A program made the position numbers and the translations under genes. A model generated the notes under the pieces. The model searched no databases. It saw only the letters and a list, made by a program, of their open reading frames with translations, and had not been told where the DNA came from. Shown piece by piece: positions 34,306 to 42,958 of a stretch of DNA of 64,000 nucleotides. The DNA is from Clostridiales bacterium (GTDB lineage Bacteria; Bacillota; Clostridia; Saccharofermentanales; Saccharofermentanaceae): contig JAFZBN010000015.1 of the NCBI GenBank assembly GCA_017561715.1, positions 434,001-498,000 of the forward strand, given 5' to 3'. Each line of letters begins with the position of its first letter. Position 1 is the stretch's first letter.

Positions 34306-35592
34306 TCAAGCGGCGAGCCACTGCCAAAGGGAGAGATCTCCTTCGGTGCATTCGTTATTGAAGAAATAGATCCAGGAAAAATGGCCGAGATACTCGTAAG
34401 GAGCTCCGTCTTTACTGTACTTTCCGGAAGTATCTCTGACATTGTCAAAGACCGAAACGTGGAGATCGGAGGCACCTGCGCTTCTTAATCTTTCGAGGAG
34501 CGGTTCCTCGTATTTTTCCGTCGGGACGGTCATATCGTTCTTGGCATAAACAAACCACATCGGGACGTCCTTGATGGCGGAAAGCTCCTCATCGGAAACC
34601 ACCTCCGGATCGAAGATCTCACAGACCGGGAAGGCCTTGGCAAAGTAGTCCGGATAAGCAAGGATAAGGTCGACCGTCATGTAGCCGCCATTGGAGCAGC
34701 CGCCGACATAGATGCGGCTCTTATCGACATCATGGGAAGAAGCAAACTGATCGATCAATTCTTTCAGATCGTGAAGATACGCAGAGTGATACGAATCACC
34801 GGTATCGATCCAGGCAGTCGGACACTGGGGGATAAGAACGAATGCCCCGCCCATCGTTTTCTGGAAATCCTCACCGAAGAGAGCGACGGTCTTATTTCCG
34901 TAGCATGTGATCCTCGGGTCCGTGCCGCCTTCTCCGCCGCCGTGCAGCCAGATGACAAGCGGACGAAGATTTTCGCTTGCCGCATTATCCGGAGTATAGA
35001 ATGCATACGCCATTGTATGACCTTCCGAGCCTTCGGTAAAGTTTTCTTCTTTCACCTTCTCAAGCTCGGGATAGGTGACATCTTCCTTTGAAAACTTGAT
35101 CGTTTTTCCGTTCGAGAGAGTGGCTTCGAGAGAATAATCGGAGAACCACTGATTGGAGTACTTGTAATTGTCGTAATAGAGGAACGCGCCTTCCTCCGGG
35201 CCGACCTGAAGCTCTACTGTGAGATAGAGATCTCCCGTGAAAGAACTCTTGTCTTCTACTTCATTTCCGGAAGCATCGGAATAATAGACTTTTTCCACCT
35301 TTCTATCTTCCGTTTTGGACGAGGAGTTGTCCTCCTTCTCTTCTACTGCCGAAAACGCGGTTGGCGAAAGATCGGTAAACGGACCGTACTGCGAATCGGA
35401 TACGATCACTTTATCGATGGACGGACCCCAGTCATAGCCATGGAGCTGAATACTCGCTCCGGTGACTTTCGGCGTCGGGGATCCGGAAGTTTCTTTTTCA
35501 TCGGAACCGCTGCTGCATGCGGTAAAAAGGGATGCCGCAAGTAAACCTAAGGCAAGGATCAGGGATAAGTGCTTTTTGATTTGGATTTTCAT
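34306..35592 (-). CDS. Lipoprotein esterase, alpha/beta hydrolase (PHB depolymerase/prolyl-oligopeptidase-like)
   Basis: A 428-residue secreted lipoprotein. Lipobox LFTAC near residue 25, Ser/Thr linker, then a beta-rich N-terminal domain (about 40-175) and an alpha/beta hydrolase with oxyanion strand VIWLHGGGEGGTD, nucleophile elbow YVGGCSNGGYM (Ser in GCSNGG), an Asp region at FVYAKNDMTVP and a C-terminal His in EYLGHFSW. This matches large secreted esterases acting on polymer or polysaccharide esters. ATG at 35592 has GGAAG at correct distance; the ATG four codons earlier has none. Confidence 0.88.
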   Translation of the reverse strand: MKIQIKKHLSLILALGLLAASLFTACSSGSDEKETSGSPTPKVTGASIQLHGYDWGPSIDKVIVSDSQYGPFTDLSPTAFSAVEEKEDNSSSKTEDRKVEKVYYSDASGNEVEDKSSFTGDLYLTVELQVGPEEGAFLYYDNYKYSNQWFSDYSLEATLSNGKTIKFSKEDVTYPELEKVKEENFTEGSEGHTMAYAFYTPDNAASENLRPLVIWLHGGGEGGTDPRITCYGNKTVALFGEDFQKTMGGAFVLIPQCPTAWIDTGDSYHSAYLHDLKELIDQFASSHDVDKSRIYVGGCSNGGYMTVDLILAYPDYFAKAFPVCEIFDPEVVSDEELSAIKDVPMWFVYAKNDMTVPTEKYEEPLLERLRSAGASDLHVSVFDNVRDTSGKYSKDGAPYEYLGHFSWIYFFNNECTEGDLSLWQWLAA

Positions 35593-35771
35593 CTTTTCTT
35601 CCATCCTGTTACTGAAAATTTGCCATATACATAAGTATAATCAAACTGAAAGCAGAAAACAGTCATTTTATATTTTCAGTAGAAGTATTCTTTTTTCCGA
35701 AAATGTGAGAATATGGCAACGTGATTCGTTTAATGTTTGAGATCTCAAAACGATCAGGGAGGCAAAAACCT

Positions 35772-36251
35772 TTGAAAAACGAAGACGTTATCAGTTTATT
35801 CGATTCCTACGCGGACGATCTTTACCGGTTTGCCGTATCGTTTGTGCAGTCGAAGCACGATGCGGAGGATGTGGTCCAGGAGGTATTCCTCAAGTTACTT
35901 TCTAAGAAGGTGCTTTTGGATAAGAGATTCGAGAAAGCGTACCTTATGACCATGACAGCAAATAAGTGCCGGGATCTTCTTAGATCGTCTGCAAGAAAGA
36001 CGAGCGTGGATCTGGAATCGAATGAATGGCAGCTGCAGTACTACGAAGGGTTTTCCGACCACAATAAGGAAGTCTTTGACGAGCTGATGCGCTTGGAGGA
36101 TACCTACCGCGTGCCGATCTATCTGGCCTATTATGAAGGATATTCATATAAGGAGATCAGTAAGATCCTGGATATTTCGGAATCCGCCGTGGGCATGCGA
36201 ATCAAGCGCGGCAAGGAGCAGCTGAAGATCAAACTGGAGGAAGAATCATGA
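35772..36251 (+). CDS. ECF-type RNA polymerase sigma factor
   Basis: A 159-residue sigma-70 family member. Region 2 is LYRFAVSFVQSKHDAEDVVQ, region 4 is YKEISKILDISESAVGMRIK. I use the TTG at 35772, nine bases after AGGGAGG; a GTG at 35721 and ATG at 35733 are in frame but lack ribosome sites. The next gene starts within its stop codon (ATGA), the usual arrangement of a sigma and its membrane partner. Its regulon is unknown. Its promoter should lie in the 180 bases shared with the divergent esterase gene. Confidence 0.9.
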   Translation: MKNEDVISLFDSYADDLYRFAVSFVQSKHDAEDVVQEVFLKLLSKKVLLDKRFEKAYLMTMTANKCRDLLRSSARKTSVDLESNEWQLQYYEGFSDHNKEVFDELMRLEDTYRVPIYLAYYEGYSYKEISKILDISESAVGMRIKRGKEQLKIKLEEES

Positions 36252-37000
36252 AAGATACATTTGACAAAGTAGTTATGGATGAAGAAAGAAAGGAAGAAAT
36301 GCGGAAGATGCTCGGCGCGCAGAAGGTCAAAAAGTCCAAGCGCCGTACATGGATCCCGGCCTTGGCTGCCGTTGCCGCGCTGGTCGCTGTCCTTGTGGCG
36401 GTTCCGTTTACAAGGAACATGATCGTTTCCGCCGCCGAGGCGCTCGGATTTAAGAGAACGAAGAGCGGTATGGAAATCTCCGCCACCTCTTCGGTCGATA
36501 CGGAAAACAGCATCTATTTTTACGAAAAAACGATCGTAGCACCGGATGAAGCGGACAATTACGCGCAGACCAAAGACGGCAAGCTCTACTACGTGATCGA
36601 TGGTGAATGGAACGATGTCACGGATCAGTGCAGCGAAACCGAATACTACCGCAAAGAAATCACTGACCAGGATGGAGATAAGGTCGTGGTCTATGTCGGC
36701 GGTACACCGGATTGCAAGGGTTCACTTGAATTCACATATGACAAGGACGGAAAGCTGTTCTGCCTCTATGGCAGCGTTGATTCCTACGCATCTTCCTGGA
36801 TCGAGGCCGCTTTTGCCGAGGAAGGACTTTCGTTCTATGACGCGCCTGTCGGATATGTCATGTTTAAGGATGACGAAGGTGTCGGCGGAGGCATCATGAT
36901 GTTCCGTACCGATGATATGGATCCGACGGACGGGACCTACGAAACAGTAGACGGTGCCACTGTCGTCCACGTCGACGATGATGCTACGGCATCCACATAA
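36248..37000 (+). CDS. Membrane partner of the ECF sigma factor (putative anti-sigma factor)
   Basis: A 250-residue protein. An acidic and basic N-terminal cytoplasmic part of about 38 residues (DEERKEEMRKMLGAQK) is followed by one membrane helix (about 36-62) and an outside domain of about 185 residues, rich in Asp, Tyr and Gly. The four-base overlap with the sigma gene and single-pass layout fit an anti-sigma factor (DUF4179-like arrangement). There is no zinc-binding HxxxCxxC motif, so the inhibitory mechanism would differ from ZAS proteins. The outside domain is not recognised. Confidence 0.78.
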   Translation: MKDTFDKVVMDEERKEEMRKMLGAQKVKKSKRRTWIPALAAVAALVAVLVAVPFTRNMIVSAAEALGFKRTKSGMEISATSSVDTENSIYFYEKTIVAPDEADNYAQTKDGKLYYVIDGEWNDVTDQCSETEYYRKEITDQDGDKVVVYVGGTPDCKGSLEFTYDKDGKLFCLYGSVDSYASSWIEAAFAEEGLSFYDAPVGYVMFKDDEGVGGGIMMFRTDDMDPTDGTYETVDGATVVHVDDDATAST

Positions 37001-37038
37001 CGAATAGACATCACCTGTGGTGCAGCGAAATACGCTGG

Positions 37039-37080
37039 GAGCACCTCCTCGATGGGTTACGGGGAGGTGCTCTTTTCTTT
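37039..37080 (+). terminator. Terminator of the sigma operon
   Basis: Ten-base perfect stem GAGCACCTCC / GGAGGTGCTC (37039-37048 and 37063-37072) followed by TTTTCTTT. Confidence 0.88.
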
Positions 37081-37097
37081 CTTATCGTTCGCATGTT

Positions 37098-38561
37098 TTA
37101 TTTCTTGTCGGGGCCGCCCTTCGGAGGATCTCCCTCCGGTCGTTCTCCAGATGGCGGATCGCCGGGTTTACCATCGGGTGAACCGGATGGCGGATCGCCG
37201 GGCATCCCGTCCGGTGAACCGCTTCTTCCGGAAGACTCCGAGATGATCTCGATCGCTTCTCCCGAAGAAGTCGTCCCTTGTGTATACTCGACACCGTTTA
37301 CGTATAACGTATGTCCGTTAAGCTCGATACCGTCCGCGTCACATGTCAGGGATGTGATGTAGGAATCTTCTGTCAGTACCCATTTGGATCCTGATTCGAT
37401 CTCGACATAGATCTGTCCTTCGCTGTTATCCGCATTGATCGCACCCGAATAGGTCGTGCCGGAAGAAAGATACATATTCAAAGTAGAGATATCGTCAACG
37501 ATCATATCGCCGATGAGATCCTGGTCTTTCAGATAAAGATTGACTTTGCCGCCGTTTGCTCCGGAAGAACCCCATCCTGCTGCCGCAGCCCGAAGAAATA
37601 CGCCGTCTGCATCACGGTTTACGATCTGCACATCTTCCAAAGTGATCGTAGTCGCTGTATTGTTCACAAAGAAAACATCACCGTTTGCGTTTGTCAGAGA
37701 TCCGCCCGTCATATTAAATGTGGCAAGGCCTTCCGCCGCGTCACCGGACATGGACTGATAGATCATGACAGCCTGGTAGTATTCGGACTTATCGGAATTC
37801 TTCGTATTGTTATCCGCGATCAGTTCCACGTTATTGAGCGTTACCGAGTTTTTGCCTTCCACGACAACACCCTGCGAAGAGGTAGACTCCATAACTGCGT
37901 TACTCACTGTGATATCCGCCGTTGAATAGATGACAGGAGAGCCTTTTCCGTCAGTAGTATAAGAGCCGCCGTCCACGTTGACGGTGCCGCCTCCTCTGTC
38001 AGATCTTATCGCCGCGGAAGAGTTGCCCGTCGTATGGATCGTCAGATCCGTGGCATTCATGGTTCCGCCACCTGTCGTCATCAGTCCGCCGGAGCAGTTT
38101 CCGGTCGTTGTGATCACGGAGTTACTGATATTCACGGTCGTTCCGTCGCCATAGGAGAAAACCGCGTTGGCATGTGTACCGTCCGTATCCACCACGATAT
38201 CGGAAAGCGTAAGTATCGCTCCGTTCGTTGCGAATATCGCGGAATTGTCTCCGTAAAAATCTGCCTCGTCACCGGAATCCGAATCGCCGGTCTTCGTCAC
38301 TTTTAAATGCGAATACTCAGATGTCTCGCCATCTGCTTCGATCGCGTGTGCGCCGTCTTCATCATTGGAGATCTCCTTGGAGATCTCGATATCGTCTGAA
38401 CCTGATACTTCACGTGAAGACTTGTCGGACACCGTTGCTTTTTCCGAAGAAGCGGAAGATGCTTCTGTTCCGCTATTGCTTTTCGAACACGAGGCTACAG
38501 ACATCATAAGCGCTGCCGCGGTGATGAAAGAGAATGTTTTAATGTGTTTTCTGTTGATCAT
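37098..38561 (-). CDS. Beta-helix lipoprotein with Pro/Gly-rich tail
   Basis: A 487-residue lipoprotein with lipobox SVASC (Cys about 24). After a Ser/Asp/Glu-rich linker come rungs typical of a right-handed parallel beta-helix (GAILTLSDIVVDTDGTHANA, GTVNVDGGSYTTDG, NSVTLNNVELIADNN, ATFNMTGGSLTNANG). The last 45 residues are imperfect copies of GSPDG-x-PGDPPSG ending PDKK. It is probably cell-surface and structural or adhesive. The ATG at 38561 has AAGGAGG nine bases upstream; an upstream in-frame start has no ribosome site. The promoter region is shared with the divergent propeller lipoprotein. Confidence 0.8.
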   Translation of the reverse strand: MINRKHIKTFSFITAAALMMSVASCSKSNSGTEASSASSEKATVSDKSSREVSGSDDIEISKEISNDEDGAHAIEADGETSEYSHLKVTKTGDSDSGDEADFYGDNSAIFATNGAILTLSDIVVDTDGTHANAVFSYGDGTTVNISNSVITTTGNCSGGLMTTGGGTMNATDLTIHTTGNSSAAIRSDRGGGTVNVDGGSYTTDGKGSPVIYSTADITVSNAVMESTSSQGVVVEGKNSVTLNNVELIADNNTKNSDKSEYYQAVMIYQSMSGDAAEGLATFNMTGGSLTNANGDVFFVNNTATTITLEDVQIVNRDADGVFLRAAAAGWGSSGANGGKVNLYLKDQDLIGDMIVDDISTLNMYLSSGTTYSGAINADNSEGQIYVEIESGSKWVLTEDSYITSLTCDADGIELNGHTLYVNGVEYTQGTTSSGEAIEIISESSGRSGSPDGMPGDPPSGSPDGKPGDPPSGERPEGDPPKGGPDKK

Positions 38562-38716
38562 TGTCGTGTTCCTCCTTTTCATTGTCTGACTTAAGTTTAG
38601 ACGACGAACCTTAAATGAAACTGAAAAAGAATGTGACAAATCCCTTATCTAAAACGCCCGGAAGTGACGGATACCTTATGAAAATGCCGATTTTTACGTG
38701 CTACCATTTAATCAGA

Positions 38717-38775
38717 CGGAGCGAAAAGGTTGGGCTCCGGAAAGATGGCGACCGGGTCATGTGTCGTACCCGGTC
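38717..38775 (+). other. Two-hairpin 5' leader of the 38.8-kb lipoprotein gene
   Basis: Two stems, CGGAGC/GCTCCG (38717-38739) and GACCGGGT/ACCCGGTC (38750-38775), the second ending about 10 bases before the ribosome site (AAGGAGG). No U-run follows. This could be a structured regulatory leader; I cannot match it to a known riboswitch. Confidence 0.45.
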
Positions 38776-38797
38776 TTAAGGAATAAGGAGGCATTTT

Positions 38798-40012
38798 ATG
38801 AAACAGAATGCATATACTAAATTGATCGTGGCAATGATCGCGATTTCGTGTCTTTGCTGCTCATGTACAAAGGGACCGGCGAACGAACCGGGACTGGAAA
38901 GTGAACCGATCGAAAGTTCCTCGATCGAAGATGAAGATGATCTTTCGAAGATCACTTCCGATGAATCCAGTTCCGACACCGAGACTTGGATCTCCGAAAC
39001 TACGGATGACAGTGATGTAGTCGCTCCGTCAGATGACGTCCTGACACTTACGGATCCGCAGACGCCTGTTTCCGATACATCGAAACTCGGCGCCGCAAAC
39101 GTCAGTAACGGCGGCTTCGCGACAGGCGACGGCAAGTTCGTTTATTACGCGACTCGTCCTTCCGCAGACCGCGCGGCAGTCATTCAGGAAGATCGCGCAA
39201 CAGGTATGACAAGTCAGGTCTACCTTTCCGTACCGAAGCTCGAGCCGACGATCAACTACCTTTGTGTATCCGGAGACTATCTGTTCTTCTGTGAGAAGAT
39301 CGCGGACTCCGAAAGCTTTGACATCGTCAAGGTCAACCTCACTGACGGAAACGCGGAAGTGATCGCGAGCGGCGAACTCGCTTCCCTGACGATCTATAAG
39401 GACCGTCTGTACTTCGCGGACCACTGCAGTCTGGTAACCACTGACTTTAACGGAGAGAACAAGGAAGTTCTTTACCAGGCCGATCATGATGCCACACCGG
39501 CAGAACTCGCTTACTGCTTCGCTAACGGCAAGATCTACTTCGCATCGCCGGCCGATTACGACAAGGACGGTTACTTCTTCGGTCAGCTCTACTGCATGGA
39601 TCTCGACGGGCAGAACCAGACTAAGATCAAAGTGAAGGCGAACGTCTGCAACAGCGGAGTATTCATGAGCGACGGCGACAGCCTCTACTTCTTCGGCGAG
39701 TCCGAAGCAGAGGGCATGGGCCTTTACACCTGCAGACTCGACGGTTCTGAACTGACAGCTCTGGATAAGGATACACCGCGTTCCATGAACTTCGTATCCG
39801 GTAACTACTTCATGGCAACCGGCTCTGAGCTCTACATGAAGAAAGACGCTTCCGGTTATCAGCTGATCGATAACGCTGACTACCGCTGGGCAAACATCTG
39901 CATCGTCGGTGACGATCTGTACTACATCTCTCAGGACGCAAAGGATCCGGACGCTCTTCCTGTCATGAACAGACTTCCGATCTACGGCGGCAGTGCCGAG
40001 AAACTGGGATAA
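38798..40012 (+). CDS. Lipoprotein with DUF5050-type beta-propeller (paralogue of 31.7-kb gene)
   Basis: A 404-residue lipoprotein with lipobox LCCSC (Cys about 25), an acidic Ser-rich linker (about 30-85) and a propeller domain: YLCVSGDYLFFCEKI, GQLYCMDLDGQNQTKI, DGDSLYFFGESE and ICIVGDDLYYIS. It shares the LGAANVSNGGFATG start of the domain with the 31738-32994 protein. Ribosome site AAGGAGG after a possible structured leader. The role is unknown; a surface sensor or binding protein is likely. Confidence 0.85.
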   Translation: MKQNAYTKLIVAMIAISCLCCSCTKGPANEPGLESEPIESSSIEDEDDLSKITSDESSSDTETWISETTDDSDVVAPSDDVLTLTDPQTPVSDTSKLGAANVSNGGFATGDGKFVYYATRPSADRAAVIQEDRATGMTSQVYLSVPKLEPTINYLCVSGDYLFFCEKIADSESFDIVKVNLTDGNAEVIASGELASLTIYKDRLYFADHCSLVTTDFNGENKEVLYQADHDATPAELAYCFANGKIYFASPADYDKDGYFFGQLYCMDLDGQNQTKIKVKANVCNSGVFMSDGDSLYFFGESEAEGMGLYTCRLDGSELTALDKDTPRSMNFVSGNYFMATGSELYMKKDASGYQLIDNADYRWANICIVGDDLYYISQDAKDPDALPVMNRLPIYGGSAEKLG

Positions 40013-40093
40013 ATCATACTGATTTCTACGGCGACGAGCCGAGAAATATAAAAAAGCATTACTACATTAACCTTCGTAATGAATCGCAAATAG

Positions 40094-40130
40094 AAAATTA
40101 CCAATGGACGATGTCCATTGGTAATTTTTT
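40094..40130 (+). terminator. Terminator of the 38.8-kb lipoprotein gene
   Basis: Sixteen-base perfect stem with a three-base loop (40094-40109 and 40113-40128) followed by TTTTTTC. The stem contains ACCAATGG, which recurs in the adjoining repeat. Confidence 0.9.
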
Positions 40131-40330
40131 CTTTTTGAGTCTGCAAAATGTCGAACGAGCATGCTCAAAAGGCGTGGTTAAGTGTGCTATTCTCCATTTC
40201 GTTCGATTTTTTGCAGAAAAATCAAACAAAACGGAAAATACGGTGCTTTTTGAGCGGGAAAAGAGTTTTAATTAGTCATTTTCATCTTTGAAGAAGAAGA
40301 ATTTACCAATGAAGCTGTCGGATTTTTCAT
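40131..40330 (+). repeat. Dispersed intergenic repeat, copy A
   Basis: The gap 40013-40443 has no gene. It holds a terminator, this repeat and the SBP upstream region. The core (about 40190-40260) is closely similar to 54895-54968: both read CTCCATTT...GTTCGATTTTTTG, then CAAAC, then AATACGGTGCTTTT and GAGCGG. Both copies lie next to a hairpin containing CCAATGG, and the motif TTACCAATG occurs again at the far side (about 40301). The core has an internal inverted-repeat tendency (TTCTCCATTT against AACGGAAAAT). Confidence 0.7.
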
Positions 40331-40352
40331 TTTCCCGTGAATAATGACGCAA

Positions 40353-40443
40353 ACGTCACACGAAGGGCACACATCTCTGCTAGATTTAAGGTAGGGTTGT
40401 TTAAAGAATTGCTTTGGCTTTTTGGTTACGGGGGTTATGTTAT
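40353..40443 (+). promoter_or_regulatory. Conserved upstream region of the first SBP gene
   Basis: ACGTCACACGAAGGGCACA at 40353-40371, AGGGTTGTT at 40393 and TTTTTGGTTACGGGGGTTATGT before the ATG match the region upstream of the paralogue at 46045-46133 in order and spacing (91 and 89 bases to the start). This indicates shared control. Confidence 0.6.
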
Positions 40444-42882
40444 ATGAAACGCCATCCTTTTACACAAAAGATCTTTGCCGCTTCGCTGTGCTTTTCGATC
40501 ATTATCGGCTGTACGGCCTGTAAGAAAAAAACGGCTTCGGACAAAAGAAAACGCGAGATCCTGGAGTCTGATACTTTTTTCGAGTCCGAGGTACACGAGC
40601 TGAAGCTTCCGATCGACGAGACAAAAAAGATCGAGTACAAGTCTGTCGACAATGTAAAATTCCTGGGCGACATCATCATCGCCAACTATACTCTTACTTA
40701 TGAGCTTCCGCAAAGTGCCTTTAATCCGGATAGTTGGGAGGAGATCGACTGGGATGCTTACAACCGCTCCGGTATCGCCAAGTTTTCTTTAGACGGCGAA
40801 TACCTCGGCGATTTTCGGTCGGGCTCAGACCCATCCTTGATTCTCACCATCGATAACGACGGTAACCTTGCCATGCTGGAAACGACTTACGACGAAAAGA
40901 CGTTTATGGTCAACGGCGCAAATATCACTTTCCAGGACGAGTCCGGAAATAAGATCAAAGAGATCTCCCTGGAAATGCCGAGTAATCCTAATTTATCGTA
41001 TGTGTCCCAGATGCAGATCCTTCCGGACGGAAGGATCGCCGTTCAGTACGGATTTGGCGGACCCTTGCTCATTTACGACGAGACCGGAAAACACATATCC
41101 GATATCGACGGTATCGATCGCGGCATCATCGGCGACATTTTCGAATATAACGGAAAATATTACGCATTCAGCATACCGAACGGCAGTTTGACGGATATCG
41201 ACTATTACATCCACGAGATCGATCTGAAGACCGGCGAAATGAAACCGGGAAAACTTACATATGCCGTCACGGATCCATATGCGCTGGCATTTTCGGAAGA
41301 CGGTGCTTACACGACGACTCCGAACGGGATCAGCAAGTTCGATCCGGTTTCCGGAGAAACGGAAGAGATCTTAAACTGGAACCAGACGGATGTAAATCAC
41401 AGCCTCCTGAATTCCGTTACGAGTTCTCCGAAAAACGAAAATGAGATCAACGCGATCGCCAGAGAATTCAGCAGCAATTTTATCGATGACAAATATTACT
41501 CGATCCGTCTGAAACGGGCCGAAAAGAACCCGCACGCGGGAAAGAAGATCATGTACGTCGGCGGTATCGACCTAAGCGGCGGATTCTACGATTACATGTA
41601 TGAATACAACGCAAACACCAATAACAAGACGCGCATCGAAGCGATCGATTATGCTTATTCTCTTGAAGACGGTACTTCGTTAGATAAGAAATTCCAGACG
41701 AATCTCACAAGCAGGATCAACCTCATGATCTTAAGCGGCGAGGCGCCGGATATCCTTGTCAATTTCGCGGGATTTGACCAGTACGCCAACGACAATATGC
41801 TTGTCGATCTGAATACCTACATCGACGGCAAAAACGGGCTGGATCGGTCGGAGTATTTCGATAACATCTTCCGTTCGATGGAGGTAAACGGAAAGCTCTA
41901 CTACGCGCCGATGAGTTTCAATCTTCGAGGGTATATGGCCAATTCCGAATACATCCAGGCGGAATCGGACTGGACTTTTGAGGATCTGGATAAAGCGGCA
42001 TCTTCCCTTCCCGACGGCGTTGAGCTTATGCCGCCGGAAGAAAGCTCTAAACTTCTGGAATTCTACATGGGCTCCGATCTTACAACCTACATGGACTATG
42101 CCAATAAGAAAGTCAACTTCAACTCCGAGGGAATGGTCAAAGTCCTTGAAGAAGCAAAGAAATATGGCGCGAAAGAGGATCTTTCGGACCGCGAATTCTT
42201 GTCCGGAATCTCAACGACATCTTCTTATGGCGGATTGGATGTCTATGACACAGAGGATCTGAATGCGATCGTCGACGGTGTCAAGCCTATCGTTAAGACC
42301 GCGGACTATTTAAGACAGGGTACGGCCGCGATGATCTACGCGAGGATCGACAGTCTTAATGATTACACTCTTTTTAAAGGAATCCCTTACGGAAAAGGCA
42401 AGTATTTAGGATTCCCGACGCTTCAGGGAAACGGCATCCTGGCTTATGCGGTCGAATCCATGGCGATCGTCGCGGATTCTCCTTATAAAGACGAGGCCTG
42501 GGAAATCATCCGAAGTTTCTACAGTTCCGAAGCACAGAGCACTATAACAACGAAAGGATTAAGTTCCTTCCCGCTGAAAACTTCTGTTTTTGACGATAAC
42601 ATGACCGCCGAACAGGACAAGATCACGAAAGCATTTGACGCGATCCAGGAAGAGTTTTCTATGGGCGGGGAAAGCACATGGCTCATTTTCCCGGTAACCG
42701 ACGAGGATATCGATGAGCTTCGAAAGATCATCGAGGGCGTGAAATGCAGCTACCATACAGACGCGGCGGTAATGGACGTCATCATGGAAGAAGCACCCGG
42801 ATATTTCACGGGGTCCAGATCGGCCGAAGAAGTCCTGAAAAACATCGACAACCGCGCGCTTCTGATCGTGCAGGAAAGATAA
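40444..42882 (+). CDS. Large lipoprotein: N-terminal propeller-like domain fused to an ABC solute-binding domain (paralogue 1)
   Basis: An 812-residue protein. Lipobox IIGCTAC near residue 23, then KKKTASDKRKREIL. Residues about 50-370 contain beta-propeller-like blades (FSLDGEYLGDF, DGRIAVQYG, YDETGKHISDI). Residues about 380-800 match family-1 extracellular solute-binding proteins (RINLMILSGEAPDILV, DLNTYIDG, FDNIFRSMEVNGKLYYAP, YKDEAWEIIRSF, GLSSFPLK). No permease or ATPase genes are adjacent, so it is an orphan binding protein. Start ATG at 40444 after GGGGG; an upstream in-frame start has no ribosome site. The closest relative is the gene at 46134-48560. Confidence 0.87.
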   Translation: MKRHPFTQKIFAASLCFSIIIGCTACKKKTASDKRKREILESDTFFESEVHELKLPIDETKKIEYKSVDNVKFLGDIIIANYTLTYELPQSAFNPDSWEEIDWDAYNRSGIAKFSLDGEYLGDFRSGSDPSLILTIDNDGNLAMLETTYDEKTFMVNGANITFQDESGNKIKEISLEMPSNPNLSYVSQMQILPDGRIAVQYGFGGPLLIYDETGKHISDIDGIDRGIIGDIFEYNGKYYAFSIPNGSLTDIDYYIHEIDLKTGEMKPGKLTYAVTDPYALAFSEDGAYTTTPNGISKFDPVSGETEEILNWNQTDVNHSLLNSVTSSPKNENEINAIAREFSSNFIDDKYYSIRLKRAEKNPHAGKKIMYVGGIDLSGGFYDYMYEYNANTNNKTRIEAIDYAYSLEDGTSLDKKFQTNLTSRINLMILSGEAPDILVNFAGFDQYANDNMLVDLNTYIDGKNGLDRSEYFDNIFRSMEVNGKLYYAPMSFNLRGYMANSEYIQAESDWTFEDLDKAASSLPDGVELMPPEESSKLLEFYMGSDLTTYMDYANKKVNFNSEGMVKVLEEAKKYGAKEDLSDREFLSGISTTSSYGGLDVYDTEDLNAIVDGVKPIVKTADYLRQGTAAMIYARIDSLNDYTLFKGIPYGKGKYLGFPTLQGNGILAYAVESMAIVADSPYKDEAWEIIRSFYSSEAQSTITTKGLSSFPLKTSVFDDNMTAEQDKITKAFDAIQEEFSMGGESTWLIFPVTDEDIDELRKIIEGVKCSYHTDAAVMDVIMEEAPGYFTGSRSAEEVLKNIDNRALLIVQER

Positions 42883-42920
42883 GACTAAAAACTTCTAAAG
42901 CATAGCTTCCTTCGTAAATG

Positions 42921-42958
42921 CCCCCAAAGTTTCTTTCAACTTTGGGGGTTCATTTCCT
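42921..42958. terminator. Terminator between SBP gene and AbiE operon
   Basis: Eleven-base perfect stem CCCCCAAAGTT / AACTTTGGGGG (42921-42931 and 42938-42948) followed by TTCATTTCCTTTT on the plus strand. It lies between two convergent genes and may serve both. Confidence 0.85.

Noticed and set aside
38690-38797. Known riboswitch in the lipoprotein leader
   Set aside because: The sequence lacks the conserved cores of cyclic-di-GMP, cobalamin, FMN, TPP, SAM and glycine riboswitches as I know them; kept only as an unidentified structured leader.
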